From Paludibacterium yongneupense DSM 18731 (GTDB lineage Bacteria > Pseudomonadota > Gammaproteobacteria > Burkholderiales > Chromobacteriaceae), in contig NZ_AUGZ01000013.1 of assembly GCF_000422925.1 (NCBI RefSeq), positions 78,623 through 142,622 of the forward strand: a stretch of 64,000 nt of DNA, in the 5' to 3' direction. The translations under genes were made by a program, and so were the position numbers. This document shows, piece after piece, positions 17,913-27,523 of the stretch (its first letter is position 1; each line of letters starts with the position of its first letter). The notes under the pieces were generated by a model. That model saw nothing but the letters and a program-made list of their open reading frames with translations, was not told the DNA's origin and made no database searches.

Positions 17913-18485
17913 TCACGGCCACGCCACATCGTCCAGGCAGTCGGCGACCCCCAGTTTGATGTTGGCGGGGTCGCGGGTGTCATTCGGGATGAAAACCTGA
18001 TTCACAGGCGAAGCCGGGTATGACGCAGCGCCCCCGCACTGCGCGCTCTGCCCGGGGCCGACCACGATTTCAGCCCCCACCTTCAGGCGGCACTGCTTGA
18101 CGGTGTTGAGCGCGCTCCAGCCCGGGCAGATCGCGTTTTCGGCTCGGTAAGCGGCAACGGGTCCGGCCGGCGGCGCAAACGACCACCAACGGCCGTATTG
18201 CGAGCTCCGGCTGGCGGAGTCCCATACCCGGTAGACGGTCAGCGGCTGCTGCACGCGCAGGACTTTGCCTTCGCACAAGCCTCCCTTGCCGGGAGCTTGC
18301 ACGGCTTGCTGCAGCAAATCGGCGTTACTGACCTCGGCCATGCCGTACGGCACGACGACATGCCCGGCACATGCCGCGCCGCCGGCCGGCGCCAGCTGCG
18401 CGCACGCGGCCAGAACAGCCGGCAGCAAGACAGCAAGGCCTGCGATGACAGGGCGCACTCCACGCCCCGAATGATAAACCGGCAT
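17913..18485 (-). CDS. Putative lipoprotein, unknown function
   Basis: Product of 190 residues with a lipoprotein signal: basic N-region, hydrophobic PVIAGLAVLLPAVLAAC and lipobox VLAAC, so the lipidated Cys would be C28. The residue after it is Ala, compatible with outer-membrane sorting. The mature part has several conserved-looking Cys pairs (C39, C71, C120, C132, C150, C182 region) and motifs such as VYRVWDSASRSSQYGRWW and QVFIPNDTRDPANIK, suggesting a disulfide-stabilised fold. Family not recognised. A good ribosome site, AAGGAGAGAAGGG, precedes the ATG. Convergent with the MFS gene, tails 25 bp apart. Confidence 0.75.
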   Translation of the reverse strand: MPVYHSGRGVRPVIAGLAVLLPAVLAACAQLAPAGGAACAGHVVVPYGMAEVSNADLLQQAVQAPGKGGLCEGKVLRVQQPLTVYRVWDSASRSSQYGRWWSFAPPAGPVAAYRAENAICPGWSALNTVKQCRLKVGAEIVVGPGQSAQCGGAASYPASPVNQVFIPNDTRDPANIKLGVADCLDDVAWP

Positions 18486-18609
18486 CCCTTCTCTCCTTGG
18501 CCTCGTTCTTCAAACACGGGACGCCGATCTCGACGTCATACACGACATGCTAGAACACAAGCATAAAACATGCGACAACGGCGATAGCGCGGCGAACGGG
18601 GCGGTCGCA

Positions 18610-19968
18610 TCAGGAATGCGAAATGACGGTCCAGAAATAATAGGCGAGCGGCACGGCAACGATATAGAGCCCGGAGGGGATGTCGCGTCGGCGCCCGGCC
18701 AGCAATTTGACGATGACATAGCACAACAGCCCGCCGGCAATGCCGGTGGCGAAACTATTGGCACCCAGCGTCAGCAGCATCATCAGCAAGACCGGCACCG
18801 CCGTACTGAAATCGTCCATATCGACCCGACGCAGGCCGGAGAACATCGACAATCCGATCAATAGCAGGGCGGGAGCCGTCGCCTCCTTCGGAATCATCAG
18901 TGCAAGGGGCGTCAACAGCAGCAGCAACAGAAAGGCCGTGGCGGCCGCCAGCGCCGTCAAGCCGGTACGGCCGCCCGACTCGACGCCGGCCGCCGACTCG
19001 ATCAGCGAAGTCAGCGCGGGAATGCCGAGTAGCGTCCCCACCGTGGCGGCGATGGAATCGACGACAAAAGGCGTGTTGATTTGCGCCATATTTCCGTCGC
19101 GGTCGAGCATGCCGGCCTTGTCGCCCACGGCAAGCGTAGTCCCCATGGTCGAAAAAAATTCGGCCGCAAAGAACACGAACAGATAAGGCAGGAAGCCGAC
19201 ATGCAAGGCCCCGACCGGGTCGAGTTCGAAGAACACCGCGCTCGGCGAATGCGGCCAGGAGAACCAGGATGCCGGCAACCGGGTCACCCCCAGGGGAATT
19301 CCGAGCGCGGTCGCGACCAGAATCGACCACAGGATCCCTCCCGGGATCTTGCGGGCTTGCAGAAAGACACCCGCGGCGAGACCGGAGAGCGCCACAGCGG
19401 CGCCTGGCGTGGTGAAATTGCCGAGCATGAGAGCATTGGTCTTGGCGTTGGCCAGCACGAGACCTGCGTTGCGCAAGCCCAGCATCGTGACGAACAGCCC
19501 GATGGAAGACGTCAGGCCCAGCTTGATCTGCAGCGGGACGGTCCGCGTCACGACTTCACGCAGTTTGAGCGCCGTCAGCAGCATGAACAGCACGCCGGAC
19601 CAGAAGGCGATTCCCAGCCCGACTTGCCAGGGCACATGTTCGCTGGCGGCCAGTGTCACGCCTACGATGGCCGAGCCGCCGACCCCGGGCCCGACAATGA
19701 ATGGCAGATTGCCGTAAAACGCCATCAGGATGCTGCCCAGCGCAAACACGATGATGACGGCGCTTGTCGCCGCGCCCTTGTCCATGCCGCCGGCCGCCAG
19801 CAGCCCCGGAATCACGATCACCAGGTAGGCGCAGGCCATGAAGGTGGTGAGACCCGCTATGATTTCCGTGCGGACCGTGCTACCGCGCGCGCTGAGGTCG
19901 AAGCGTCGTTCCAGCCAGGAATGCCGCTTTGTCGGCACCGTCGTCGTTGCTGATTGCCTGGACTCCAA
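18610..19968 (-). CDS. NCS2-family purine permease (AzgA type)
   Basis: Proton-coupled inner-membrane permease for purines, closest in pattern to E. coli adenine and guanine/hypoxanthine permeases (GSTVRTEIIAGLTTFMACAYLVIVIPGLL; IGLFVTMLGLRNAGLV; FFSTMGTTLAVGDKAGMLDRDGNM; TSLIESAAGVESGGRTGLTAL). About 12-14 membrane segments. Substrate within the purines is not certain. The start is uncertain: no ATG fits the family N-terminus. TTG at 19968 has an upstream AAGGCGGGA and gives 452 residues; GTG at 19938 gives 442. A longer ATG start at 20151 adds a low-quality leader and is rejected. It lies downstream of a cytosolic chemoreceptor on the same strand. Confidence 0.88.
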   Translation of the reverse strand: MESRQSATTTVPTKRHSWLERRFDLSARGSTVRTEIIAGLTTFMACAYLVIVIPGLLAAGGMDKGAATSAVIIVFALGSILMAFYGNLPFIVGPGVGGSAIVGVTLAASEHVPWQVGLGIAFWSGVLFMLLTALKLREVVTRTVPLQIKLGLTSSIGLFVTMLGLRNAGLVLANAKTNALMLGNFTTPGAAVALSGLAAGVFLQARKIPGGILWSILVATALGIPLGVTRLPASWFSWPHSPSAVFFELDPVGALHVGFLPYLFVFFAAEFFSTMGTTLAVGDKAGMLDRDGNMAQINTPFVVDSIAATVGTLLGIPALTSLIESAAGVESGGRTGLTALAAATAFLLLLLLTPLALMIPKEATAPALLLIGLSMFSGLRRVDMDDFSTAVPVLLMMLLTLGANSFATGIAGGLLCYVIVKLLAGRRRDIPSGLYIVAVPLAYYFWTVISHS

Positions 19969-20178
19969 AATATCCCGCCTTCCCGAATCGACCGGGCCGG
20001 AATGGGTCGACACCACGATGAATCGAGATAGCGCCGACCACCGCCCCGAGTCAGTATCGGGTTCTCCGCTACCGTGCCGGCGCGATAGCGGCGCCCGGCA
20101 CACGCCCGCTCGCTCCGGCCCTTGCCGAAAAGGGCGCGGGGACGCAAACAAGCGAAATCGTATTATGCTCGCATCCGC

Positions 20179-21627
20179 TCAAGCCATCACGATACCCGCA
20201 TCATCGCCTGCCGTTTCCGGCGGGTAGCCGACGCGGAAACCGCCCCAGTGCCGGCCGCAGACAAAGATGGGCACCGACAGATCGTGCATCACCTCGCCGG
20301 TGTCGCGCATATAGGTCTGAATCAGGGCCGTCTCGGTATGCGCACCGCAGCGGGCGCCGGTCCGGTCATCGAAAATGCGCTTGGTCCGATTGCCGGCAAG
20401 ATCGCGTGCGGGGTCGCCGCTGAGCGGCTGACAGAAGCGCTGATTGTGTGTGGGGACATAGCCACGGCGATCGGTGGCAATCGCATACACGGCATCAGGA
20501 CAGACCGCAAAGAACGGCTCTTGCAGGGGCGGCAACAGCCGGTCGGCCAGGGCGTCGAAGGCACTGGAGTATTTTTGCGGCTGTGTGCCGGGAATAGGCC
20601 GGTAACGCTCGGAGAACAAATCGTCACGACCGATCTCGCCGCGCTCGATGGCAGAGGTGAACGCGGCGGCAATCGCATCCGCCGTCTTGCGCGCGCACGC
20701 ATAGATGCGGGTATGGCTGGAATCCATCCCGCTGGTGACCATCAGCTGAAACACCTTTTCGCCGGGAGCATCGGACAGTTTCGCCGCCTGCGTCAACTCG
20801 AGCTGGAACCGGCCCATGCGACCATGGCTCTCATTCGCCGCCCCGACGATGGCATCCGCCTTGTCCGCCGTCTGGCGTGCATCGAGAACAATGGTCTGCA
20901 ACCGTTGCTCCGTCTGCTCCGAATCGCGGACCAGGGTGGCCAGCTGCGCACCGACGCGCTGGGCGGTGCCGGCGACACTTTCCGACTCAGTCGCCAACTG
21001 GCTGATGACGGCAACCGAGCTTCCTGTACGTTCCTGCATCCGCAGGACCAGGTCCGAAATCCCGATCGAAGCCTGCATGGTCATATTGGCGAGCTTGCGC
21101 ACTTCGTCTGCGACGACCGTGAAACTTCGCCCCTGCTCGCCGGCCCGTGCCGCCTCGATCGCCGCATTGAGCGCGAGCAGATTGGTCTGCTTCGCAATCG
21201 CCTGGATGCCGGCCGAAGCGGCTTGTATCGTATCGATCTCGCGCGCCAGATCATGCGTCGCGGCAGCGGCCTCACGGACTCTGACCACCATCTCATCCAT
21301 GCGCGCGACCACGCGCGCGAGTTCGCTCGAACCGGCTTCCGATTCTTCCCGCGCGTGAACCGCCGCCGCGGCGGCCAGCCCGGCGCTTTCCGCGACCGAG
21401 CTCGCCATCGCCTTGATGCTGATCGAGTCGGCCGCGATGGCGTTCGCCTGATCCGCCGCCCTATCCGATTCGCGCGTGAGGCGGGTCAGTCTATGGCAGA
21501 CATGGGCAAGCCCGACACCCATCGCGTGCAAGGTCGACATGAACTCCTCGCCCGCCGTACGCACCGTCGACACCGCCTCGGCGCGCGCGTTATCGGACCC
21601 GGCCTGTTTTCGGACAAACAACCCCAT
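20179..21627 (-). CDS. Cytosolic methyl-accepting chemotaxis protein with C-terminal sensor domain
   Basis: Product of 482 residues without any membrane segment or HAMP. The signalling hairpin occupies about 60-260 with the conserved tip [37 protein letters not shown]. From about residue 290 to the end there is a C-terminal domain ([35 protein letters not shown]...[26 protein letters not shown]...[11 protein letters not shown]...[30 protein letters not shown]). It reads like a Cache/PAS-fold ligand or redox module, seen in other soluble MCPs. The sensor following rather than preceding the hairpin suggests sensing of an internal signal. It is followed on the same strand by the purine permease. 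Confidence 0.88.
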   Translation of the reverse strand: MGLFVRKQAGSDNARAEAVSTVRTAGEEFMSTLHAMGVGLAHVCHRLTRLTRESDRAADQANAIAADSISIKAMASSVAESAGLAAAAAVHAREESEAGSSELARVVARMDEMVVRVREAAAATHDLAREIDTIQAASAGIQAIAKQTNLLALNAAIEAARAGEQGRSFTVVADEVRKLANMTMQASIGISDLVLRMQERTGSSVAVISQLATESESVAGTAQRVGAQLATLVRDSEQTEQRLQTIVLDARQTADKADAIVGAANESHGRMGRFQLELTQAAKLSDAPGEKVFQLMVTSGMDSSHTRIYACARKTADAIAAAFTSAIERGEIGRDDLFSERYRPIPGTQPQKYSSAFDALADRLLPPLQEPFFAVCPDAVYAIATDRRGYVPTHNQRFCQPLSGDPARDLAGNRTKRIFDDRTGARCGAHTETALIQTYMRDTGEVMHDLSVPIFVCGRHWGGFRVGYPPETAGDDAGIVMA

Positions 21628-21861
21628 CGCGCCACCACTCTTCCATGCAATAGGTCATATAGGTATTGTAGCGATGAAAACGCGAAACAAGCGAACAGCC
21701 GCCGAACGGCAGCGATTAAAGCCAACTGGATAATATTTAATTAAAAATACGCCGAACGGTTGATGACGCGGGGTTCCTGCCCGCCTAAGCTGCCGGGCAG
21801 GAAGGTGATATACCGGCAATTGCACCCACCGTCGTCCAATGAGGTCTACTGAGGTCTTGCG

Positions 21862-22611
21862 ATGAAAACAGGTACGCTGTTCTGTGCGCTCGCAGCCAGT
21901 TTCGCCGTCGGCGCCACGGCAGAGGCCGCCAGTTCCGCCAGCGCCGCGCTCGACTGGAGCCGGTTCACCATCACCCCGCTCACCGGAGTCGGCGTACTGA
22001 GCGGCGACACGGTTTCGTCCTCCGTCACAGCGACGGTCGCCGACAGTTGGTGGACATCCGGCACGGGCTTGACCGACATGGAGCAGCGCGATGCCCACAT
22101 AGGCACGGCCCTGTCGAGTGCCGCCGCGTCCTTCGATGACATCACGCTGGCCAGCCGTTCCAGCACCGACGGCCACTATGCGACCGCCTACGCCGATGCC
22201 TATGGCTCGCTCAGCCTGGCCGCACATTCTTCGATCCGGTTTTCGGTTCCCTACCTCTTCGCCCTGGATCTGGGGGGCGACAGCCCCGACTACCCGGGTA
22301 ATTTCGCCAAGACCTTCGCCGGCCTGACCGTGACGGTCATGGGCGGCAGCTTCCCCTTCCCGAGCTACAGCACCAGCGTCAGCGGCAGCATTGGCTCGCC
22401 CACGCACAGCGGGAGCGGCTGGCTCGACCTGGTGATCGATAATACCGGTGCGAGCAGCGAAACGCTGGCGTTCACAGCCATCGTCTCCGCGGAAACCAGC
22501 AACAGCGTCTCCCCGGTGCCCGAGCCCGATGCCGGCGCGCTGCTCGCGCTCGGGCTGGGCATGAGCGGCTGGCTCGCGCGCCGAAAAACCCGGCGGCTGC
22601 GCCCGGCCTGA
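21862..22611 (+). CDS. PEP-CTERM sorting-domain exported protein
   Basis: Product of 249 residues. An N-terminal signal peptide (MKTGTLFCALAASFAVGATAEA) is followed by a Ser/Thr/Ala/Gly-rich, beta-structured mature part. The C-terminus has the exosortase-recognised layout: VPEP at 219-222, a hydrophobic helix (GALLALGLGMSGWLA) and a basic tail (RRKTRRLR). Such proteins are cleaved by exosortase (EpsH/XrtA) and delivered to the surface or exopolysaccharide matrix. No exosortase or polysaccharide genes are in the window, so processing depends on genes elsewhere. The ATG at 21862 follows a weak site (GAGGTCTTGCG). The function of the passenger is unknown. Confidence 0.85.
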   Translation: MKTGTLFCALAASFAVGATAEAASSASAALDWSRFTITPLTGVGVLSGDTVSSSVTATVADSWWTSGTGLTDMEQRDAHIGTALSSAAASFDDITLASRSSTDGHYATAYADAYGSLSLAAHSSIRFSVPYLFALDLGGDSPDYPGNFAKTFAGLTVTVMGGSFPFPSYSTSVSGSIGSPTHSGSGWLDLVIDNTGASSETLAFTAIVSAETSNSVSPVPEPDAGALLALGLGMSGWLARRKTRRLRPA

Positions 22612-22633
22612 GCACAGCCGCCCACGGCGGGTG

Positions 22634-24031
22634 TCAGTCGTCGCCGCGCAAGCGGGTTTCCGCGTCGCGCAGAGCCGTGCGCAACCCCTCTTCGATGACA
22701 GGATGGTAGAACGGCATCGCCAGCATCTGCGCGATCGTCAGCTTCTGCTGCACGCTCCACGCCAGCAAGTGGGCAAGATGTTCGGCGCGCGGACCGACCA
22801 TCTCGGCCCCGACGAAACGCCCGCCGTCGCGCTCGGCATACACATGCAGCAGTCCGCGGTTCTCCAGCATCACCCGGCTGCGCCCTTGGTTGGCGAAGCT
22901 GACTTCCCCCACAACGATGCTCTGCGGATCCAGTTCGGTGAAATGCTTGCCGACCAGCATGATCTGCGGGTCGGAAAACACCACGGCCATGGCCGCGGTA
23001 CGGGTCAGGGGGACGACATCCGGCCAGCACGCGGCATTGCGCCCCGCGCTGCGCCCTTCATCGGCGGCTTCGTGCAACAGGGGCAGCACATCATTGACAT
23101 CGCCAGCGACAAAAACCGGCTCCGTCCCGCATTGCAGCGTCGCCGGGTCGAACAGCGGCACCCCGCGCGCATCGAGGGACAGCCCCGTATTTTCCAGGGC
23201 CAGGCCCGCGACATTCGGCCGTCGGCCGGTGGCCGCGAGCACATAGTCAAACCGTTCGCTGCGGGGTAAACCGTTGCGGTCGGTGAAACGGACCGAAACC
23301 GCATCCCCCTCGTTTTGCATCGCCTCGACCTGCGCCGCCGGGTCCAGCGCGAACTCTTGATTGAAAGCCTCCAGCGCCGAGGCGCGAACTGCCGGATCGG
23401 TCAAGGGGCCCACGCGGCCACTGGCACCGAAGACCCGCACCCTGACTCCGAGCCGCGCCAGCGCCTGCCCAAGCTCGAGCCCGATCACCCCCGGGCCGAA
23501 CACGGCGACACTCGCAGGCAGATCGTCCCATTCGAAGATATCGTCATTCACGACCAGACGATCGCCGAGCGCCTGGAACGAGGGCGCCACGGCTGGCGAC
23601 GACCCGGTCGCGATCACGATGCTTCGGGCATGAACGCGGGTATGATCATCGATCTGCAAGGTATTCTTGTCGATGAAGCGGGCATAGCCGACAAGCTTGT
23701 CCTCTTCGGGAATCGAGGCGACACCGTCGAGGACAAAACCGACAAAACGATCGCGTTCAGACTTGACGCGCGTCATGACCTCGCGACCATCGATGACGAC
23801 CCGTCCATCGATGTGTACGCCGAAGGCCGCGCCATGCTGCGCGCTGTGGGCAGCCTCCGCCGCCGCGATCAGCAGCTTGGACGGCATGCAGCCGACGCGG
23901 GCGCACGTTGTGCCATAGGGCCCGCCTTCGATGACGACGCTGCGGGCGCCCTGCGCCACGGCGGCGCGATACGCGGCCAGGCCGGCCGTTCCGGCGCCGA
24001 TCACGGCGACATCAACTGTGAGTGTATGCAT
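22634..24031 (-). CDS. Dihydrolipoyl dehydrogenase-family pyridine nucleotide-disulfide reductase
   Basis: FAD-dependent disulfide reductase of 465 residues. FAD-binding GAGTAG at 12-17, redox-active C43xxxxC48 (TTCARVGCMPSK), NAD-binding FGPGVIGLELG, second FAD motif VFVAGDVN, and the interface His-Glu pair in YHPVIEEGL. It is not part of a pyruvate or 2-oxoglutarate dehydrogenase operon. Instead it sits 106 bp downstream of a peroxiredoxin-glutaredoxin gene, which suggests it supplies electrons to thiol peroxide defence. This role is inferred from context. The ATG at 24031 (GGAAG ribosome site) is the conserved start; an earlier in-frame start at 24130 only adds unrelated residues. Confidence 0.9.
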   Translation of the reverse strand: MHTLTVDVAVIGAGTAGLAAYRAAVAQGARSVVIEGGPYGTTCARVGCMPSKLLIAAAEAAHSAQHGAAFGVHIDGRVVIDGREVMTRVKSERDRFVGFVLDGVASIPEEDKLVGYARFIDKNTLQIDDHTRVHARSIVIATGSSPAVAPSFQALGDRLVVNDDIFEWDDLPASVAVFGPGVIGLELGQALARLGVRVRVFGASGRVGPLTDPAVRASALEAFNQEFALDPAAQVEAMQNEGDAVSVRFTDRNGLPRSERFDYVLAATGRRPNVAGLALENTGLSLDARGVPLFDPATLQCGTEPVFVAGDVNDVLPLLHEAADEGRSAGRNAACWPDVVPLTRTAAMAVVFSDPQIMLVGKHFTELDPQSIVVGEVSFANQGRSRVMLENRGLLHVYAERDGGRFVGAEMVGPRAEHLAHLLAWSVQQKLTIAQMLAMPFYHPVIEEGLRTALRDAETRLRGDD

Positions 24032-24137
24032 TGCACTTCCTTTCAATCCAGCGGGATACGGCACGCTGCTGCGACGGCGTGCCGTATCCCGGGCAACGTC
24101 GCCCGGAACGCGGCCGGTCAAACCGGCCATCCCATGA

Positions 24138-24872
24138 TCAATGCGCAGCCAGCCAGGCAGTCAGGGCATCGGCGCCCCCGACCAATTCGCCATTGATGAA
24201 GACCTGCGGAGCCGTCATGGCGCCGGACACGGCGCCGAGCACCTTGCCGCGCACCTTGTTGTCGAGCGGGACGTCGACAAAGGGCAGCCCCTTCTCGCTC
24301 AGCTCGGCCTTCGCACGGGCGCAGAACGAGCAGCCCGGCTTGGAGAAAACCACGATTTGCGCCGGCTTCCTGGCCTGCGGGTTGATGTAATCGAGCATGG
24401 TATCGGCATCGGACACCTTGAACGGATCGCCCGGTTCTTCCGGCTCGATGAACATCTTGGCCACGACGCCGTCCTTGACCAGCATCGAGTAGCGCCAGCT
24501 GCGCTTGCCGAAGCCCAGATCAGATTTGTCGACCAGCATTTCCATGCCGGCGGTGAACTCGCCATTGCCGTCCGGGACCATGACCAGATTGGCGGCCTCC
24601 TGATCGAGCGCCCATTCGTTCATGACGAAGGTGTCGTTGACCGAGACACAGAGTACGCTGTCGACGCCGTTGGCCTTGAATGCCGGCGCCAACTCGTTGT
24701 AGCGCGGCAGGTGGGTCGACGAGCACGTCGGGGTGAACGCGCCCGGCAGCGAAAACAGCACGACGGTCTTGCCCTTGAACAGCTGCTCCGTCGTGATGTC
24801 TTTCCATTCGTTATTGACGCGGGTGTGGAACACGACGTCGGGAACGCGCTTGCCTTCTTGATTTTTCAACAT
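24138..24872 (-). CDS. Hybrid peroxiredoxin-glutaredoxin (peroxidase, PGdx type)
   Basis: Fusion of a Prx5-type peroxiredoxin (residues 1-165) and a glutaredoxin (about 170-244), a glutathione-dependent peroxidase of the kind known from Haemophilus and Neisseria. The peroxidatic Cys is C50 in [16 protein letters not shown]. The glutaredoxin active site is C181-SF-C184, with [14 protein letters not shown] as the GSH-binding cis-Pro loop. Length matches the family (~241-245). The ATG at 24872 is preceded by AAGGAGTG. Followed by a disulfide reductase gene in the same direction. The region upstream is AT-rich, with dyads that may bind a redox regulator. Confidence 0.95.
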   Translation of the reverse strand: MLKNQEGKRVPDVVFHTRVNNEWKDITTEQLFKGKTVVLFSLPGAFTPTCSSTHLPRYNELAPAFKANGVDSVLCVSVNDTFVMNEWALDQEAANLVMVPDGNGEFTAGMEMLVDKSDLGFGKRSWRYSMLVKDGVVAKMFIEPEEPGDPFKVSDADTMLDYINPQARKPAQIVVFSKPGCSFCARAKAELSEKGLPFVDVPLDNKVRGKVLGAVSGAMTAPQVFINGELVGGADALTAWLAAH

Positions 24873-24932
24873 ACTCTACACTCCTTGAGGTTGCTGGGTT
24901 GTTGTCGCTATCGATGTGGCAATATTGATAGA

Positions 24933-24986
24933 TATTTGTAATTTTCACAAATTAATTGTAACTCTAAATTTGATAGTATTTTCAAA
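24933..24986. promoter_or_regulatory. AT-rich dyads upstream of the peroxiredoxin gene
   Basis: Two perfect inverted repeats lie 60-115 bp before the peroxiredoxin ATG: ATTTGT-N7-ACAAAT (24933-24951) and ATTTGA-N8-TCAAAT (24967-24986). Their placement suits a LysR-type or other regulator, but they do not fit the OxyR tetranucleotide spacing. The remaining ~170 bp up to yaeR show no gene. Confidence 0.3.
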
Positions 24987-25156
24987 TCGATTATTGGCTG
25001 CGCCTGCTGCGGCAAGCCTTTAAAATTAGGGGAGTCCAGCAACGGCGGCCTGCGGCCCCATGAACGACGAGGGCGTGCGCGCTGCCGGTTGCGGCCGGCA
25101 CACCCGATCGCGACAGGCGCCTTGTACAAACAATTTAATATGCACTTTGCGAGACC

Positions 25157-25585
25157 ATGTCAGCACTCATTACAGGGATACATCATCTTGCCATTATTGC
25201 TTCCGATTACTCGCGTTCACGTGACTTCTATCAACGGGTCCTCGGACTGACCGTCGTCAGCGAGACCTGGCGCGCCGAGCGCGAATCGTGGAAGCTCAAT
25301 CTTGCGCTGCCGGATGGCAGCCAGCTCGAGCTGTTCAGCTTCCCTTCCCCGCCGGCCCGGCCCAGCCGTCCGGAGGCCTGCGGATTGCGCCATCTGGCAT
25401 TTGCCACTCCCGACCTCGACGCGACCCGCCGCCATTTGCTGGCAGCAGGGATCGAGGCCGAAGCGATCCGGCTCGACGAATCGACCGCGCGGCGTTTCTT
25501 TTTCTGTGCCGACCCGGACGGACTCCCCCTCGAATTTTACGAAGCGGGCGACAGCATGACGCCGCCCGCCGGACAGACTAGATGA
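25157..25585 (+). CDS. yaeR: VOC-family protein YaeR (glyoxalase I-like)
   Basis: Vicinal-oxygen-chelate metalloprotein of 142 residues, closely following E. coli YaeR/GloA2. Metal ligands are expected at H9/H10 (IHHLAII), E58 (LELFSF), H79 (GLRHLAF) and E126 (LEFYEA). The family string SFPxPPxRPSRPEACGLRHLAF is present. Proposed activities of the family are glyoxalase-like or other small-molecule isomerisation; the true substrate is not known. The ATG at 25157 is used; there is no strong ribosome site. The stop overlaps the slt start (ATGA), so the two are coupled. Confidence 0.9.
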   Translation: MSALITGIHHLAIIASDYSRSRDFYQRVLGLTVVSETWRAERESWKLNLALPDGSQLELFSFPSPPARPSRPEACGLRHLAFATPDLDATRRHLLAAGIEAEAIRLDESTARRFFFCADPDGLPLEFYEAGDSMTPPAGQTR

Positions 25586-27462
25586 AGCCGACATTCCGTT
25601 TCACCCTGCTCGCCCTGACGCTATGGCTTCCGGCGGCGGCGCAGGCCGCGACATCCGCCCAGATGATGAGCGCGTACGACGCTTACCGTTCCAATAATCT
25701 GACACAGTTGCAGTTATCGGTCGATGCGCTAGGGTCCGATCCGCTGCATGTCTACCCCGCCTACTGGCTGGCGTTGAAATCGCTGGATCGCGACATCGAT
25801 GCCCCGGCCATCGCCTTCCTCGCGCGCGAGCACGACGGCGTCCTGACCGACAAACTGCGCGTCGAGTGGTTGAAAAAACTGGGCAAGCGCCAGGACTGGG
25901 GCCGTTTCGAAAACGAGTGGAAGCTGTTGCCCGCCAGCAGCCGTGACGAAGAAAGCCAATGCTACGCCGATGTCGACGATCTGCGGCAGGGGCGTGCGCC
26001 GGCAGGGCTCGACCGTTTCCTCGACGGCCATCCGGCTCCCGACGGCTGCACCACGCTGATCGCCACGGCCGCCGGCCGCGGGCTGCTCGATAGCGAATGG
26101 CTGTGGCGCCGCGTGCGGCTGCTGCTGGCGAACAACTACCTGAACGCGGGACGCACGCTGGCGGCGGCAACCGGGCTGCCGCTGACGCCAGCCATGCTCA
26201 ATCAACCGCTCGCCGCCAGCCTCGACAGCCGCTCTGGACAGGAAAGCTTCGTCTATGGGGTGGTGGGACGCGGACGGCTAGACGCCGACGCCGCCGCGCG
26301 CCTGCTGAGTGCGCACGAAGCGCAGCTGACGCCGTCCGAACGCGGCTTTGCCTGGGGCCAACTGGCCCTGCTCAGCGCTCGCAAGCTGCAGGCCGATGCT
26401 GCGCTGGCATGGTTCGACCGCGCCGACCGCACCCAGCTGACACGCGAGCAATGGGACTACTGGGCACGCAGCGCCTTGCGCATAGGACGATGGGCGACGC
26501 TGCGTGCCGTCATCGGCGCCATGCCGCCCGAGATCGCCGCCAAGCCGGCCTGGCAATACTGGCTGGCCCGGGTCGACAAGCTCGATGGGCAACCGGCCGC
26601 CGCCAATGCCCGCTTCGCCAAAGTCAGCATGAGCCGTGATTACTACGGGCTGCTGGCGCTGGAAGAACTCGGCACCACGCTGACCGCGCCGGCCGACAAA
26701 ACCGCTCCCGCCAATGCCGACTTCGAAAACATGCTGCATCTGCCTGCGCTCAAACGCGCGCTGGCGCTGTACCAGATGGCCGACAGTGCGCAGACGGCGC
26801 CCTTGCGTGGCCTGGCCACCATAGAGTGGCGCCATGCGATGAGAGGCCGCAGCGATATGGAATTGCTGGCTGCTGCCGAAATCGCGAGCAAGGTCGGCTT
26901 CTACGACATGGCGATCTACAGTGCGGAGCAGACGCGCGTCCAACACGATTTCACGCTGCGCTATCTGATGCCCTATCGTGAAATCACCCAGCGCAATGCC
27001 AGGCAGCTCGGCATCGACGACGCCTGGGTATATGGCCTGATCCGCCAAGAGAGCCGCTTCGTCAATGTCGCGCAGTCCGGGGTCGGCGCCAGCGGTCTGA
27101 TGCAGCTGATGCCGCGAACCGCGCACTGGATAGCCCAGAAAATGGGGCTGTCCGGCACATTGAGCGTCAACGATGTAGAAACCAATATCCAGCTGGGAAC
27201 CTGGTACTTGAAGTACGTAATGGATTCCTTGTCCGGCAGCCCGGTCCTTGCGACCGCCGCTTATAACGCGGGCCCCTCGCGCGCGCGCGGCTGGCAAGGG
27301 CCGCAGGCACTGGAAGGCGCCGTCTATATAGAGACCATTCCCTTCAAAGAGACACGCAACTATGTGCAAAAAGTCATGGCCAACGCAGCGTTCTATTCAA
27401 TGGGAATGGGACATGCCAGTATTTCATTGAAAACACGGTTGGGCGTCATCCCGCCGCGCTAG
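25582..27462 (+). CDS. slt: Soluble lytic murein transglycosylase
   Basis: Periplasmic enzyme that cleaves peptidoglycan between MurNAc and GlcNAc with formation of 1,6-anhydro ends. 626 residues. Signal peptide MKPTFRFTLLALTLWLPAAAQA; helical U/L superhelix region about 25-450; C-terminal goose-lysozyme-like SLT domain with catalytic Glu E490 (LIRQESRF), then SGVGASGLMQLMPRTA, NIQLGTWYLKYV, AAYNAGPSRA and ETRNYVQKVMAN. The start overlaps the yaeR stop. The GCCGGT-CGCG-ACCGGC palindrome after its stop may end transcription before the next gene. Confidence 0.94.
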   Translation: MKPTFRFTLLALTLWLPAAAQAATSAQMMSAYDAYRSNNLTQLQLSVDALGSDPLHVYPAYWLALKSLDRDIDAPAIAFLAREHDGVLTDKLRVEWLKKLGKRQDWGRFENEWKLLPASSRDEESQCYADVDDLRQGRAPAGLDRFLDGHPAPDGCTTLIATAAGRGLLDSEWLWRRVRLLLANNYLNAGRTLAAATGLPLTPAMLNQPLAASLDSRSGQESFVYGVVGRGRLDADAAARLLSAHEAQLTPSERGFAWGQLALLSARKLQADAALAWFDRADRTQLTREQWDYWARSALRIGRWATLRAVIGAMPPEIAAKPAWQYWLARVDKLDGQPAAANARFAKVSMSRDYYGLLALEELGTTLTAPADKTAPANADFENMLHLPALKRALALYQMADSAQTAPLRGLATIEWRHAMRGRSDMELLAAAEIASKVGFYDMAIYSAEQTRVQHDFTLRYLMPYREITQRNARQLGIDDAWVYGLIRQESRFVNVAQSGVGASGLMQLMPRTAHWIAQKMGLSGTLSVNDVETNIQLGTWYLKYVMDSLSGSPVLATAAYNAGPSRARGWQGPQALEGAVYIETIPFKETRNYVQKVMANAAFYSMGMGHASISLKTRLGVIPPR

Positions 27463-27474
27463 ACAGGATGGCGG

Positions 27475-27490
27475 GCCGGTCGCGACCGGC
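27475..27490. terminator. Palindrome after slt, possible terminator
   Basis: GCCGGT-CGCG-ACCGGC is a 16-bp perfect palindrome 12 bp after the slt stop, followed by ACCCCTTTTC. A short T-run makes weak termination plausible. The next gene starts 33 bp later. Confidence 0.35.
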
Positions 27491-27523
27491 ACCCCTTTTC
27501 ACCCGGCATTGCGGAGAACAAAA

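Noticed and set aside
24901..24990. OxyR site upstream of the peroxiredoxin gene
   Set aside because: CTAT and ATAG elements exist, but their spacing (16 bp and more) does not match the ATAG-N7-CTAT-N7-ATAG-N7-CTAT arrangement.
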